This document shows positions 1 through 8,021 of a stretch of DNA of 19,602 bases, piece by piece. The stretch comes from Giesbergeria sp. Its GTDB lineage: Bacteria > Pseudomonadota > Gammaproteobacteria > Burkholderiales > Burkholderiaceae_C. The position numbers and the translations under genes were made by a program. Where the stretch lies: contig JAUYGP010000713.1 of assembly GCA_030690515.1 (NCBI GenBank), forward strand, positions 1 through 19,602, read 5' to 3'. Each line of letters starts with the position of its first letter. Positions within the stretch are counted from its first letter, which is position 1. The notes beneath the pieces are model-generated. The model was not told the DNA's origin, did no database searches, and saw only the letters and a list, made by a program, of their open reading frames with translations.

Positions 1-2298
1 CTGCACGCTGCCCAGCTGGTCGAGCAGCGGGTAGTTCACACCGGCAAAGCTCGGCGTGAGCGCGGCAATTTCGTCCATGATCTGTGAGGGGTGCGTGTAC
101 GGCATCTCATACCCCAGCGCGCGCGCCAGCAGCACCGTCACTTCCCAGTCGGCATAACCGCCCAGCGGCGCCATCACTTTGCGCACGCGCGAGATGCGGC
201 GCTCGGAGTTGGTGAAGGTGCCGTCCTTTTCAAGGAAGGACGAGCCCGGCAAAAACACATGCGCGTATTTGGCGGTTTCGTTCAGAAAGATGTCCTGCAC
301 CACGATGCAGTCCATCGCCATCAGCGCGGCCGCCACGTGTTGCGTGTTGGGGTCGGACTGCACCACGTCCTCGCCCTGGCAATACAACCCCTTGAACTCG
401 CCTGCCACGGCGGCGTCGAACATGTTGGGAATGCGCAGGCCCGGCTCGGGGTTGATGGTCACGCCCCAGGCCGCTTCAAAGGCGCCGCGCACTGTGCTGT
501 CCGACACATGGCGGTAGCCCGGAAGCTCATGCGGAAACGCGCCCATGTCGCACGATCCCTGCACGTTGTTCTGCCCACGCAGCGGGTTCACGCCCACCCC
601 CTCGCGGCCCACATTGCCGGTGGCCATGGCCAGGTTGGCAATGCCGATCACCATGGTCGAACCCTGGCTGTGTTCGGTCACGCCCAGGCCGTAATAGATG
701 GCGGCGTTGCCTGCCGTGGCATACAGTCGGGCGGCGCCGCGTACCTCAGCGGCGGGCACCCCGGTGATGGCCTCGGTAGCCTCGGGCGAATGCTCCGACT
801 GGGCGACAAACGCGCGCCAGTCGTTGAACGACTGGGTGTCACAGCGCTCGGCCACAAAAGCCTCGTCGACCAGGCCTTCGGTGACCACCACATGCGCCAG
901 CGCGGTGATGAGGGCCACGTTGGTGCCGGGCTTGAGCGGCAGGTGGTGCGTAGCGTGCACGTGCGGCGACTTGACCAGATCGATACGGCGCGGATCGGCC
1001 ACGATGAGCTTGGCGCCCTGGCGCAGGCGCTTTTTCATGCGCGAGCCAAACACCGGGTGGCCGTCGGTCGGGTTGGCGCCGATGACCATGATGACGTCCG
1101 CCTTTTCCACCGATTTGAAGGTCTGCGTGCCGGCCGAGGTGCCCAGCGTGACGCCCAGGCCGTAGCCGGTGGGCGAGTGGCAGACGCGTGCGCAGGTATC
1201 CACGTTGTTGTTGCCAAAGGCGGCGCGCACCATTTTCTGGACCAGGTAGCCCTCTTCGTTGGTGCAGCGCGACGACACCAAGCCGCCAATCGAATCCTTG
1301 CCATGCTCGGCCTGGATGCGGCGAAACGCACCCGCCGCGTGCGCCAGGGCTTCTTCCCAGCCCACCTCGCGCCACGGGTCGGTGATTTTTTCGCGCACCA
1401 TGGGCTTAGTGATGCGGTCTTTGTGCGTGGCGTAGCCCCAGGCAAAACGGCCTTTCACGCACGAATGGCCCTCGTTGGCCTTGCCGTCTTTCCAGGGCAC
1501 CATGCGAATGACTTCGCTGCCCTTCATTTCGGCCTTGAAGCCGCAGCCCACGCCGCAATAGGCGCAGGTGGTGGTCACGCTGTGCTCGGGCTGGCCCAGC
1601 AGGATGACCTTTTTTTCTTCCAGCGTGGCCGTGGGGCAGGCCTGCACGCAGGCGCCGCAGCTCACGCAATCCGATTCCATGAAGCTGCCGCCCTGCCCCG
1701 CCGTGATGCGCGACTCAAAGCCGCGCCCGGTGATGGTCAGTGCAAAGGTGCCCTGCGTTTCTTCACAGGCGCGCACGCAGCGGTTGCACACAATGCATTT
1801 GGCCGGGTCGTAGGTGAAGTACGGGTTGGACTCGTCCTTCTTGTCGTCGAAGTGGTTGGCGCCCGCAAACCCGTAGCGCACGTTGCGCAGGCCCACCACA
1901 CCGGCCTGGGTCTGCAGCTCGCAGTCGCCGTTGGAGGCGCAGGTCAGGCAGTCGAGCGGGTGGTCGGAGATGTACAGCTCCATCACGCCCTTGCGCAGGT
2001 CCTGCAGCTTGTCGGTTTGCGTGCGCACCTTCATGCCGGGCTCGGCCGGGGTGGTGCACGAGGCCGGGTAGCCCTTGCGCCCTTCGATTTCGACCAGGCA
2101 CAGGCGGCACGAGCCAAAGGGCTCCAGGCTGTCGGTGGCGCACAGTTTGGGCACCTGGATGCCCGCGTCCACGGCGGCGCGCATGAGCGAGGTGCCGCGC
2201 GGCACGGTGACCTCTGCGCCGTCGATCTCCAGCGTGACGAGGTCGGTGGATGTGCTTGCGGGCGTGCCGTAGTCGATTTCAGTGTGTTGGCTCAGCAT
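1..2298 (-). CDS. fdsA: NAD-dependent formate dehydrogenase, alpha (molybdenum) subunit, C-terminus cut by window edge
   Basis: Catalytic subunit of the soluble FdsABG formate dehydrogenase, which oxidises formate to CO2 at a bis-MGD molybdenum centre and passes electrons along Fe-S clusters to FdsB. The 766 visible codons show, in order: a [2Fe-2S] ferredoxin domain (C53, C64, C67, C81), a NuoG-like His/Cys3 [4Fe-4S] site (H113, C117, C120, C126), two ferredoxin [4Fe-4S] motifs (C168/171/174/178 and C211/214/217/221), the [4Fe-4S] motif of the Mo domain (C245, C248, C252, C280), and the Mo-ligand motif RVCHSP with C373 and the adjacent H374. The family is about 950-960 residues, so roughly 190 are missing beyond position 1. 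The ATG at 2298 has AGAGGA just upstream. It is the third gene of fdsG-fdsB-fdsA; fdsC and fdsD would be expected outside the window. The Cys rather than selenocysteine ligand and the fused N-terminal Fe-S domains separate it from FdhF. Confidence 0.96.
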   Translation of the reverse strand, partial: MLSQHTEIDYGTPASTSTDLVTLEIDGAEVTVPRGTSLMRAAVDAGIQVPKLCATDSLEPFGSCRLCLVEIEGRKGYPASCTTPAEPGMKVRTQTDKLQDLRKGVMELYISDHPLDCLTCASNGDCELQTQAGVVGLRNVRYGFAGANHFDDKKDESNPYFTYDPAKCIVCNRCVRACEETQGTFALTITGRGFESRITAGQGGSFMESDCVSCGACVQACPTATLEEKKVILLGQPEHSVTTTCAYCGVGCGFKAEMKGSEVIRMVPWKDGKANEGHSCVKGRFAWGYATHKDRITKPMVREKITDPWREVGWEEALAHAAGAFRRIQAEHGKDSIGGLVSSRCTNEEGYLVQKMVRAAFGNNNVDTCARVCHSPTGYGLGVTLGTSAGTQTFKSVEKADVIMVIGANPTDGHPVFGSRMKKRLRQGAKLIVADPRRIDLVKSPHVHATHHLPLKPGTNVALITALAHVVVTEGLVDEAFVAERCDTQSFNDWRAFVAQSEHSPEATEAITGVPAAEVRGAARLYATAGNAAIYYGLGVTEHSQGSTMVIGIANLAMATGNVGREGVGVNPLRGQNNVQGSCDMGAFPHELPGYRHVSDSTVRGAFEAAWGVTINPEPGLRIPNMFDAAVAGEFKGLYCQGEDVVQSDPNTQHVAAALMAMDCIVVQDIFLNETAKYAHVFLPGSSFLEKDGTFTNSERRISRVRKVMAPLGGYADWEVTVLLARALGYEMPYTHPSQIMDEIAALTPSFAGVNYPLLDQLGSVQ

Positions 2299-2422
2299 GG
2301 GTGTCCTCTCAGATCACGTTCTCAGTTTTTGCACGGTGCGTTGCAGCGCCGCCGATGCATGGCACCGACGCGGCCACCCACCAGGGCTCCCGCGCAAGGG
2401 CCGCCCCGCCGCGCTGGGAGCG

Positions 2423-2464
2423 TTCCCCTGCCCGCAGCGCGCAGCGCTGCGAGAGCGGGGGGAA
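2423..2464. repeat. GC-rich imperfect palindrome between fdsB and fdsA
   Basis: In the 196-bp fdsB-fdsA gap, a left arm TTCCCC..CGCAGCGC pairs imperfectly with a right arm GCGCTGCGAGAGCGGGGGGAA, giving a long GC hairpin. Similar palindromes are common between genes in Comamonadaceae (recalled, not searched). It could be a REP-like element, or an mRNA stem that stabilises or attenuates the operon transcript. There is no T-run, so it is not a classical terminator. The rest of the gap is GC-rich and shows no gene. Confidence 0.55.
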
Positions 2465-2494
2465 GGAGTGAAACGACATAGGGGGTGTTTCATA

Positions 2495-4042
2495 TCAGTC
2501 CGGCGCGGCAAGACCGAAGTCCTGCGGGAAATGTTTCAGGGCCGAGGTGACGGGAATCGGCGTCATGCTGCCCATGGCGCACAGCGAGCCGTGCACCATG
2601 GTGTCGCACAGGTCGCGCAAAAGCGCCACCTGCTGCGGGCGCTGCTGGTTGGCGCGGATCTTGTCGATCACCTCCACGCCGCGCGTTGAGCCGATGCGAC
2701 ACGGCGTGCATTTGCCGCACGATTCGAGCGCGCAGAACTCCATGGCGTAGCGCGCCAGGCGCGACAGGTCGGCCTGGTCGTCGTGCACCACGATGCCGCC
2801 GTGGCCAATGCCTGCGCCGATGGCGGCGTAGGCCTCGTAGTCGAGCGGAATGTCCCACTGCGATTCGGGCAGATAGGCGCCCAGCGGCCCGCCCACCTGC
2901 ACGGCCTTGATCGGCCGTCCTGTGGCAGAGCCGCCGCCATAGTCATACAGCAGATCGCGCAGCGTCAGGCCGAAGGCCGTCTCCACCAGCCCGCCATGTT
3001 TGATGTTGCCCGCCAGCTGAAACGGCAGCGTGCCGTGCGAACGGCCCACGCCAAAGTCGCGGTAAAACGCCGCGCCCCGCGCCAGAATAATGGGCACGCT
3101 GGCCAGCGTGATGACGTTGTTGATGACGGTGGGTTGGCCAAACAAACCGGCCAGTGCGGGCAGCGGGGGTTTGGCGCGCACGATGCCGCGTTTGCCCTCG
3201 ATGCTCTCTAACAACGCCGTCTCTTCGCCGCACACATAGGAGCCCGCGCCCTTGCGCACCTGCAGGTGAAAAGCCTTGCCCGAGCCCAGTACATCGCTGC
3301 CCAGAAAACCGCCGCCCTCGGCCAGCGCGATCGCGGCGTTCAGCGTGGCGATGGCGTGGGGATACTCTGAGCGTACATAGATGTAACCCTGCGTGGCGCC
3401 CACGGCCAGTGCGGCAATGGCCATGCCTTCAATCAGCATGAAGGGGTCGCCCTCCATGGTCATGCGGTCCGAGAAGGTGCCTGAATCGCCCTCGTCGGCA
3501 TTGCAGACGATGTACTTTTGCGCCGCCTGCGCGCCCGCCACCGTCTTCCATTTGATACCCGCCGGAAACGCCGCACCACCGCGTCCGCGCAGGCCCGAGT
3601 CGATCAGTGTTTGCACAATGCCGGTGGGTGGCATGGCGATGGCGTTGCGCAGGCCGTCAAAACCGCCATAGGCCTGGTAGTCGGCCAGCGAGCGCGGGTC
3701 GGTCATGCCCATGCGGGCAAAGGTCAGGCGCTGCTGGCGCGCCAGGTAAGGAATGGCCCCGGTCGGCCCATGGCACAGCGGGTGCGCGCCGCCCGTGGCC
3801 AGGCCCGCGTCGAACAGGCCGGGCACATCGCTGGGCGCCACGGGGCCATAGGCCACGCGCCCGGCGGGCGTGGCCACTTCGACCAGGGGTTCGAGCCAGA
3901 ACAGGCCGCGCGAGCCGTTGCGCACGATGTGCACATCCACGCCCCGCGCTGTTGCCTCTTGTGCAATGCGCGCGGCCACGGCGTCTGCGCCCACGGCCAG
4001 GGCGGCCGAGTCGCAAGGCACATACAGGGTAATGCTGCTCAT
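2495..4042 (-). CDS. fdsB: NAD-dependent formate dehydrogenase, beta (FMN/NAD) subunit
   Basis: Diaphorase subunit, homologous to NuoF of complex I, which takes electrons from FdsA and reduces NAD+ through FMN. The protein has 515 residues, about the family length. An N-terminal thioredoxin-like region (about 1-90) precedes the NuoF core. Visible motifs are the Gly-rich FMN site GRGGAAFPAGIKW (153-165), NADEGDSGTFSDR (181-193), and the C-terminal [4Fe-4S] ligands C442, C445 and C448 in CGKCTPC, with C488. The frame stays open upstream to 4207, but the ATG at 4042 is chosen because it overlaps the fdsG stop as ATGA (4039-4042), a standard translational coupling, and because the extension is arginine-rich out-of-frame fdsG sequence. 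The gene is second in fdsGBA. Confidence 0.97.
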   Translation of the reverse strand: MSSITLYVPCDSAALAVGADAVAARIAQEATARGVDVHIVRNGSRGLFWLEPLVEVATPAGRVAYGPVAPSDVPGLFDAGLATGGAHPLCHGPTGAIPYLARQQRLTFARMGMTDPRSLADYQAYGGFDGLRNAIAMPPTGIVQTLIDSGLRGRGGAAFPAGIKWKTVAGAQAAQKYIVCNADEGDSGTFSDRMTMEGDPFMLIEGMAIAALAVGATQGYIYVRSEYPHAIATLNAAIALAEGGGFLGSDVLGSGKAFHLQVRKGAGSYVCGEETALLESIEGKRGIVRAKPPLPALAGLFGQPTVINNVITLASVPIILARGAAFYRDFGVGRSHGTLPFQLAGNIKHGGLVETAFGLTLRDLLYDYGGGSATGRPIKAVQVGGPLGAYLPESQWDIPLDYEAYAAIGAGIGHGGIVVHDDQADLSRLARYAMEFCALESCGKCTPCRIGSTRGVEVIDKIRANQQRPQQVALLRDLCDTMVHGSLCAMGSMTPIPVTSALKHFPQDFGLAAPD

Positions 4043-4542
4043 GCCATGCCCCTTGCCTGCGCCACCAGCGCATCCAATTTTTGCGGTGTCATGCGCGCAT
4101 GCACTTGTCCGTCCACCGCCATGGCGGGGGCGCAGGCGCACAGGCCCAGGCAGTAGGCGGGTTCGACCGTGAAACGGCCGTCGCCCGATTCGGCATGCAG
4201 GCCGCATCCCAGGTGCTGGCGAGCGTGCGCCAGCAGTGCCTCGGCCCCCATCGCCTGGCAGGCTTCGGCGCGGCAGACCTGCAAGGTGTGCGGTGTGGGG
4301 GGGCTGCTGCGAAAGTGGTGGTAATAGCTGATGACGCCATGCACCTCGGCGCGCGAGAGGTTCAGCGCGTCGGCAATCGTGGGCACGGCGTGCGGCGGCA
4401 CGTAGCCCAGGGTGTCTTGCAGTGCGTGCAGGACGGGCAGCAGCGCGCCGGGGTCACCGGCCAGCCGTGCCAGCACGTCCTGCACCGCTCTGTCCACGTC
4501 CGGCCGCAGGGCGGCGGTGTGGTCGATGGGGCTCGTCGTCAT
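4039..4542 (-). CDS. fdsG: NAD-dependent formate dehydrogenase, gamma [2Fe-2S] subunit
   Basis: Small Fe-S subunit, homologous to NuoE, which forms the diaphorase part of formate dehydrogenase together with FdsB. The protein has 167 residues. An N-terminal helical region (about 15-80) is followed by a thioredoxin-like fold carrying the [2Fe-2S] ligands C90 and C95 (CRAEAC) and C131 and C135 (CLGLC). The ATG at 4542 is chosen over an in-frame upstream start at 4638: the upstream stretch is AT-rich, lies within an inverted-repeat element and encodes a poorly conserved Lys-rich leader, while AGGA sits about 9 nt before 4542. It is the first gene of fdsGBA, and its stop overlaps the fdsB start by 4 nt. 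Confidence 0.95.
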   Translation of the reverse strand: MTTSPIDHTAALRPDVDRAVQDVLARLAGDPGALLPVLHALQDTLGYVPPHAVPTIADALNLSRAEVHGVISYYHHFRSSPPTPHTLQVCRAEACQAMGAEALLAHARQHLGCGLHAESGDGRFTVEPAYCLGLCACAPAMAVDGQVHARMTPQKLDALVAQARGMA

Positions 4543-4580
4543 CGTGGAAATCCTGTGTTTCTTTTTGTGTTCGGTTGCTT

Positions 4581-4677
4581 CAAAAACGATAGCTGTTTGC
4601 GCTTTCTGTGTAGGGGTTCTGAATACTTTTTTCTTCAAAACCCAGTCACATCAAGCGCTGGCAGCTATCAAATTTGA
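4581..4677. repeat. Dispersed inverted-repeat element between the transporter gene and fdsG
   Basis: The left arm GATAGCTGTTTGCGCT (4588-4603) and the right arm AGCGCTGGCAGCTATC (4654-4669) are inverted copies matching at 13 of 16 positions. They are flanked by A/T runs (CAAAAAC and AAATTTG). The element fills most of the 151-bp gap and is much more AT-rich than its surroundings. The core CAAGCG..CAGCTATCAAA recurs at 7602-7624, and a related version occurs inside cas7 (15376-15436). It may modulate transcription from the transporter gene into fdsG. Confidence 0.65.
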
Positions 4678-4693
4678 ACTACAAAGCGGCGGC

Positions 4694-6367
4694 TCAGTGG
4701 AAGAACTTGGTGGCGCTCTCCAGCGTACGCCAGATGCCCCAGGCCAGCGGTATCCCCACCGCAATCCAGGCCAATGCCACCACGGCTGCAGGGGTGCTGC
4801 CGCCACCGGCCAGGCCGGGGCCGCTGCCCACCTCGTTGGCCACAGCGCGGTCGTGCGCCAGGTGCTTCTCGTGGGCCAGCTCCTCGGGGCTCATGAACCA
4901 CTTGGCGCTGAGCGGGCGGATCATCAGGTTGCAGATCAGGCCAATGGCCAGGAAGCCCACCAGGATGTACATGGTTTGGTTGTACACCTGCGCGCGCGGC
5001 AAGCCCAGGCCGATCTGGTACTCGCGCATGTAGTTCACCACCACCGGGCCGATGATGCCGGCTGTGGCCCAGGCCGTGAGCAGGCGGCCATGGATGGCGC
5101 CCACCATTTGCGTGCCAAACAGGTCGGCCAGGTAGGCCGGCACGGTAGAAAAACTGCCGCCATACATACTCAGGATGACGCAGACCGCGCCCACGAACAT
5201 GAGCTGGCTGCCCGCCGCGGCGCTGGCCGGAATGCTGAAATACAGCAGGCCGCCCAGAATGAAGAACACCGCATAGGTGGTCTTGCGCCCCAGCCGGTCG
5301 GATGCGCTGGCCCACACAAAGCGCCCGCCAATGTTGAACAGCGACAGCAGCGCGGTAAACCCGGCCGCAATCGCCGCGATGGAGGCGAGTTGGCCCTTGT
5401 CCAGCTCGCCAAAGGCCTTGTCCAGCCCGATCAGATGGCCGCCAAACACTTCCTGCAGCATGGGGCTGGCCATGCCGATCACGCCAATACCGGCGCTCAC
5501 GTTCATGCACAGCGCCATCCACACCAGCCAGAACTGCGGAATGCCCCAGACCTTGTTCACGTGCACATGGTGCTGCGTGATCATGGTGTTGTGTTTGAGC
5601 GTGCTCGGCGGCGTCCAGCCCTTGGGCTTCCAGCTGCTGGGGGGTACGCGGTAGCCTAGGGCACCGGCCATCATGAAGACGAAGTAGATCGCTGCCATGG
5701 CCAGAAAGGTCTGCACCACGCCCACGCTGGTGGGGGTGGCAAACGCTTTCATCAGCCCGGCCGCCAGGGGCGAGCCGATCATGGCGCCGCCGCCAAAACC
5801 CATGATGGCCATGCCCGTGGCCATGCCGCGCCGGTCGGGGAACCACTTGATGAGCGTGGACACGGGCGAGATATAGCCCAGTCCCAGGCCAATGCCGCCA
5901 ATCACGCCCGAGCCCAGCCATAGCAGCCACAGCTGGTGCGTGTACACCCCCAGCGCCGAAATCACCAGGCCGCCGCACCAGCACAGGGCCGACACCACAC
6001 CGGCCTTGCGCGGCCCAGCGCGCTCCAGCCAGCCGCCCCACAACGCCGCCGAGCAACCCAGCAGTACGAAGAACAAGGTGTACATCCAGCCCAGGCTGGA
6101 GATGCGCCAGTCGCAGGTTGTGGTGAACAGTTCGGCAAACAGCGACATGTCCTTGGGGCAGGCCTGCGCGGCCGTCACGCCCAGGGCGCGCGAGAGCGGC
6201 AGCCAGAACACCGAGAACCCGTAGGCCATGCCGATGCACAGGTGGATGGCCAGCGCCGCCGGTGGCACCAGCCAGCGGTTAAAGCCCGGCCCGGCAATGG
6301 TTCTCTCCTTGTCCAGCCAACCGGCGATGCCGTTTGGCTGTCCCATGGGTTCCAGTACAGCTGACAT
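4694..6367 (-). CDS. OFA-family MFS transporter (oxalate/formate antiporter type)
   Basis: Inner-membrane secondary transporter of 557 residues, with many hydrophobic helices. These include segments beginning LVPPAALAIHLCIGMAYGF, LGWMYTLFFVLLG, LWLLWLGSGVIGGIGLG and MYILVGFLAIGLICNLMI. The loop WFPDRRGMATGMAIMGFG after helix 4 and the DRLGRK motif in the second half are typical of the major facilitator superfamily and its OFA subfamily. The C-terminus adds a Gly/Ala linker and one further predicted helix, making it longer than a minimal 12-helix member. The ATG at 6367 follows a strong AAGGAG. It lies upstream of fdsG in the same direction, so formate or a related carboxylate is a likely substrate; the substrate itself cannot be read from the sequence. 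Confidence 0.88.
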   Translation of the reverse strand: MSAVLEPMGQPNGIAGWLDKERTIAGPGFNRWLVPPAALAIHLCIGMAYGFSVFWLPLSRALGVTAAQACPKDMSLFAELFTTTCDWRISSLGWMYTLFFVLLGCSAALWGGWLERAGPRKAGVVSALCWCGGLVISALGVYTHQLWLLWLGSGVIGGIGLGLGYISPVSTLIKWFPDRRGMATGMAIMGFGGGAMIGSPLAAGLMKAFATPTSVGVVQTFLAMAAIYFVFMMAGALGYRVPPSSWKPKGWTPPSTLKHNTMITQHHVHVNKVWGIPQFWLVWMALCMNVSAGIGVIGMASPMLQEVFGGHLIGLDKAFGELDKGQLASIAAIAAGFTALLSLFNIGGRFVWASASDRLGRKTTYAVFFILGGLLYFSIPASAAAGSQLMFVGAVCVILSMYGGSFSTVPAYLADLFGTQMVGAIHGRLLTAWATAGIIGPVVVNYMREYQIGLGLPRAQVYNQTMYILVGFLAIGLICNLMIRPLSAKWFMSPEELAHEKHLAHDRAVANEVGSGPGLAGGGSTPAAVVALAWIAVGIPLAWGIWRTLESATKFFH

Positions 6368-6446
6368 GTATGTCTCCTTGGTGTTGTTCGAATGCGCTCT
6401 ATGGCGCCCCGCGGAGTGTCAGCAAACGGCCGTGCTGGGTCTAATT

Positions 6447-6472
6447 CTTTGTCGTGATGGATCGATACAAAG
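6447..6472. promoter_or_regulatory. Candidate operator: CTTTGT-N14-ACAAAG inverted repeat
   Basis: A perfect 6-bp inverted repeat, CTTTGT (6447-6452) and ACAAAG (6467-6472), lies in the 111-bp gap just downstream of the lysR stop and upstream of the transporter start. An ATCGAT palindrome lies between the arms. The dyad could be a binding site for the neighbouring LysR protein controlling the transporter-fds genes. LysR sites usually contain T-N11-A dyads; this one is wider, so the assignment is tentative. Confidence 0.3.
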
Positions 6473-6478
6473 CAAAAA

Positions 6479-7456
6479 TCAGGGTTTACCTGGGGGTGGT
6501 GCCGGAGGGCGGGATGCCACGAACAGATTGCCATGCTGCTCTGCCTGCGCCAGCCATTCGGGGCTCTGGGCGAAGTCGAGCGCGGCCTCCAGCGTGCGTG
6601 AGAGGCGGTTGCTCTCGTGCACCATCAGCGCAATGGGCACCTCGATGAACGGGTCGATCAGGGGCTGTGCCTCCAGCTCGCCATAGCCCTGCACGGCGTC
6701 CACCAGCGCGCCGGGCATGATGCTGCTGACACAGCCCGCCACCACGGCGAGCGCCAGGGTGAGGATGGAGTTGGTCTCAATGGCCGGGCGCGGCATCACC
6801 TGCGCGCGCCGGAAGGCGCTGTCCACGATGGTGCGGTTGTGCATCTCGCCCGTCAGCAGACACAGCGGCAAGGTCGCTGCCTCGGCCCAGGTGGTGGTGG
6901 GGCCTTTTTGCAGACCTGCAGGCGAGGGCTGATCGGCGCGGCGCAGCAAAAAATAATGCTCGGTGTACTGCGGCACCACGCGCAAGGGCGCGCGTGTGCC
7001 CTCCAGGCGCTCGGGGTAACCCATGGCCATATCGAGCGCCATGTTCTCCAGGCCCGACTCCAACTCGGGAGAACTCATGGAACGCAGCGTGCACACGATG
7101 CCGGGGTGGAGCTTGTGCAGCATGCCCACAAAACGCGCAGCAATCGGCATGCACATGGGCACGGCGCCAATGTGCAGTTGCCCGCTGGGCGATGCAGCGC
7201 TGCTTTGCAGCTCTTGCTGCAGCAACTCGTGCTCGCGCAGCATGCGCCGTGCGCTCGCCAGCACGCGTTCTCCCTCGGTGGTGAACCCGGCAAAACTGCG
7301 CCCCCGCGTGACGATGGCCACGCCCAGGCTTTCCTCCAGCGCACGCAGCGCGTTCGACAACGCGGGCTGCGTCACATGGCAGGCCAGCGCGGCACGGCCA
7401 AAGTGGCGCTGTTCATCGAGCGCCAGCAGGTACTTGAAAGAAACGAACAGGTTCAC
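6479..7456 (-). CDS. LysR-family transcriptional regulator, probable regulator of the formate cluster
   Basis: DNA-binding regulator of 325 residues. The N-terminal winged HTH (about 1-62) shows the LysR signature: FKYLLALDEQRHFGRAAL, then VTQPALSNALRALEESLG, then a wing ending in FTTEGERVL. A linker helix (about 65-85) and a periplasmic-binding-protein-like effector domain (about 90-300) follow. The C-terminus ends in a Pro-rich tail (PPAPPPGKP). It is encoded immediately upstream of the transporter and fds genes, in the same direction rather than the more usual divergent arrangement. LysR proteins are known next to fds operons in related bacteria; the effector here is inferred to be formate or a related acid. 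Confidence 0.9.
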   Translation of the reverse strand: MNLFVSFKYLLALDEQRHFGRAALACHVTQPALSNALRALEESLGVAIVTRGRSFAGFTTEGERVLASARRMLREHELLQQELQSSAASPSGQLHIGAVPMCMPIAARFVGMLHKLHPGIVCTLRSMSSPELESGLENMALDMAMGYPERLEGTRAPLRVVPQYTEHYFLLRRADQPSPAGLQKGPTTTWAEAATLPLCLLTGEMHNRTIVDSAFRRAQVMPRPAIETNSILTLALAVVAGCVSSIMPGALVDAVQGYGELEAQPLIDPFIEVPIALMVHESNRLSRTLEAALDFAQSPEWLAQAEQHGNLFVASRPPAPPPGKP

Positions 7457-7587
7457 GCCAACACCTCACATCGCACAGGGCCCCGGCGCCTCGCAGCGGC
7501 GCATCGGGCGGCGATTGTGCCCGCACAGGCTTGCAGCAGCTTTGCAGGGCGGGTGGGGTCGGGGGAAAGAACGAGTCAGAAAGGCCT

Positions 7588-7625
7588 CCAGCGCTTGCTG
7601 GACAAGCGCCGTCAGCTATCAAAAC
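7588..7625. repeat. Second copy of the dispersed AGCTATCAAA repeat, in the lysR-yjdM gap
   Basis: GCGCTT (7591-7596) and AAGCGC (7604-7609) form a short stem, followed by GTCAGCTATCAAAAC. The string CAAGCGC-CAGCTATCAAA matches the right arm of the element at 4651-4672. It lies in the 176-bp gap downstream of the zinc-ribbon gene and upstream of lysR. I see nothing else definite in that gap. Confidence 0.5.
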
Positions 7626-7632
7626 AAAAGCA

Positions 7633-7986
7633 TCACGCCTTCTTCAAAAACTCGGACTTGAGCAGCATGCTGCCCAGGTCGGTCTTGCAGTCCACGTTGT
7701 GCCCGTCGGCGCCATCGACCAGGCGAATGCCCTTGATCTTGCTGCCCTTTTTCAGCGTGGACGACGAGCCCTTGACCTTGAGGTCTTTCACCAGGATCAC
7801 GGCGTCGCCATCCTGCAGCGGGTTGCCGTTGGCGTCGCGCACCACGCCATCGCCCGTGGCCTCGTCGTCCCCACTGGCCGCAGCCTGCGGCCACTCATGC
7901 GCGCAGTCCGGGCAGATGAAGTTCTCTCCATCGGGGTAGGTGTTTTCCTGGCCGCATTGGGGGCAGGCGGGGGCGGTGTGGGGCAT
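7633..7986 (-). CDS. yjdM: YjdM/PhnA-type zinc-ribbon protein
   Basis: Small cytoplasmic protein of 117 residues. The N-terminal zinc ribbon has two CxxC pairs (C8/C11 in CPQC and C25/C28 in CPDC). A C-terminal SH3-like domain follows, with the typical stretches DGDAVILVKDLKVKGSS, LKKGSKIKGIRLV and the ending SMLLKSEFLKK. This matches the YjdM family, formerly called PhnA and long mislabelled as alkylphosphonate or phosphonoacetate hydrolase; its true role is unclear. The ATG at 7986 is chosen because it starts right before the zinc ribbon and has AGGA upstream; the frame is open further upstream but overlaps dinG antisense to nothing conserved. The gene lies 35 bp downstream of dinG in the same direction. 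Confidence 0.92.
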   Translation of the reverse strand: MPHTAPACPQCGQENTYPDGENFICPDCAHEWPQAAASGDDEATGDGVVRDANGNPLQDGDAVILVKDLKVKGSSSTLKKGSKIKGIRLVDGADGHNVDCKTDLGSMLLKSEFLKKA

Positions 7987-8021
7987 GGGGGATTCCTGTG
8001 TTGTTGTGGTGGTGGGGGGCG

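Noticed and set aside
91..2481. A long open frame (about 796 codons) on the plus strand opposite fdsA
   Set aside because: It is His/Ala/Arg-rich, shows no domain, and mirrors the codon bias of the real fdsA on the other strand. Long antisense frames are common in GC-rich DNA.
4043..4207. N-terminal extension of FdsB to an upstream start
   Set aside because: The extra residues are an out-of-frame reading of fdsG. The ATGA overlap at 4039-4042 marks the true start.
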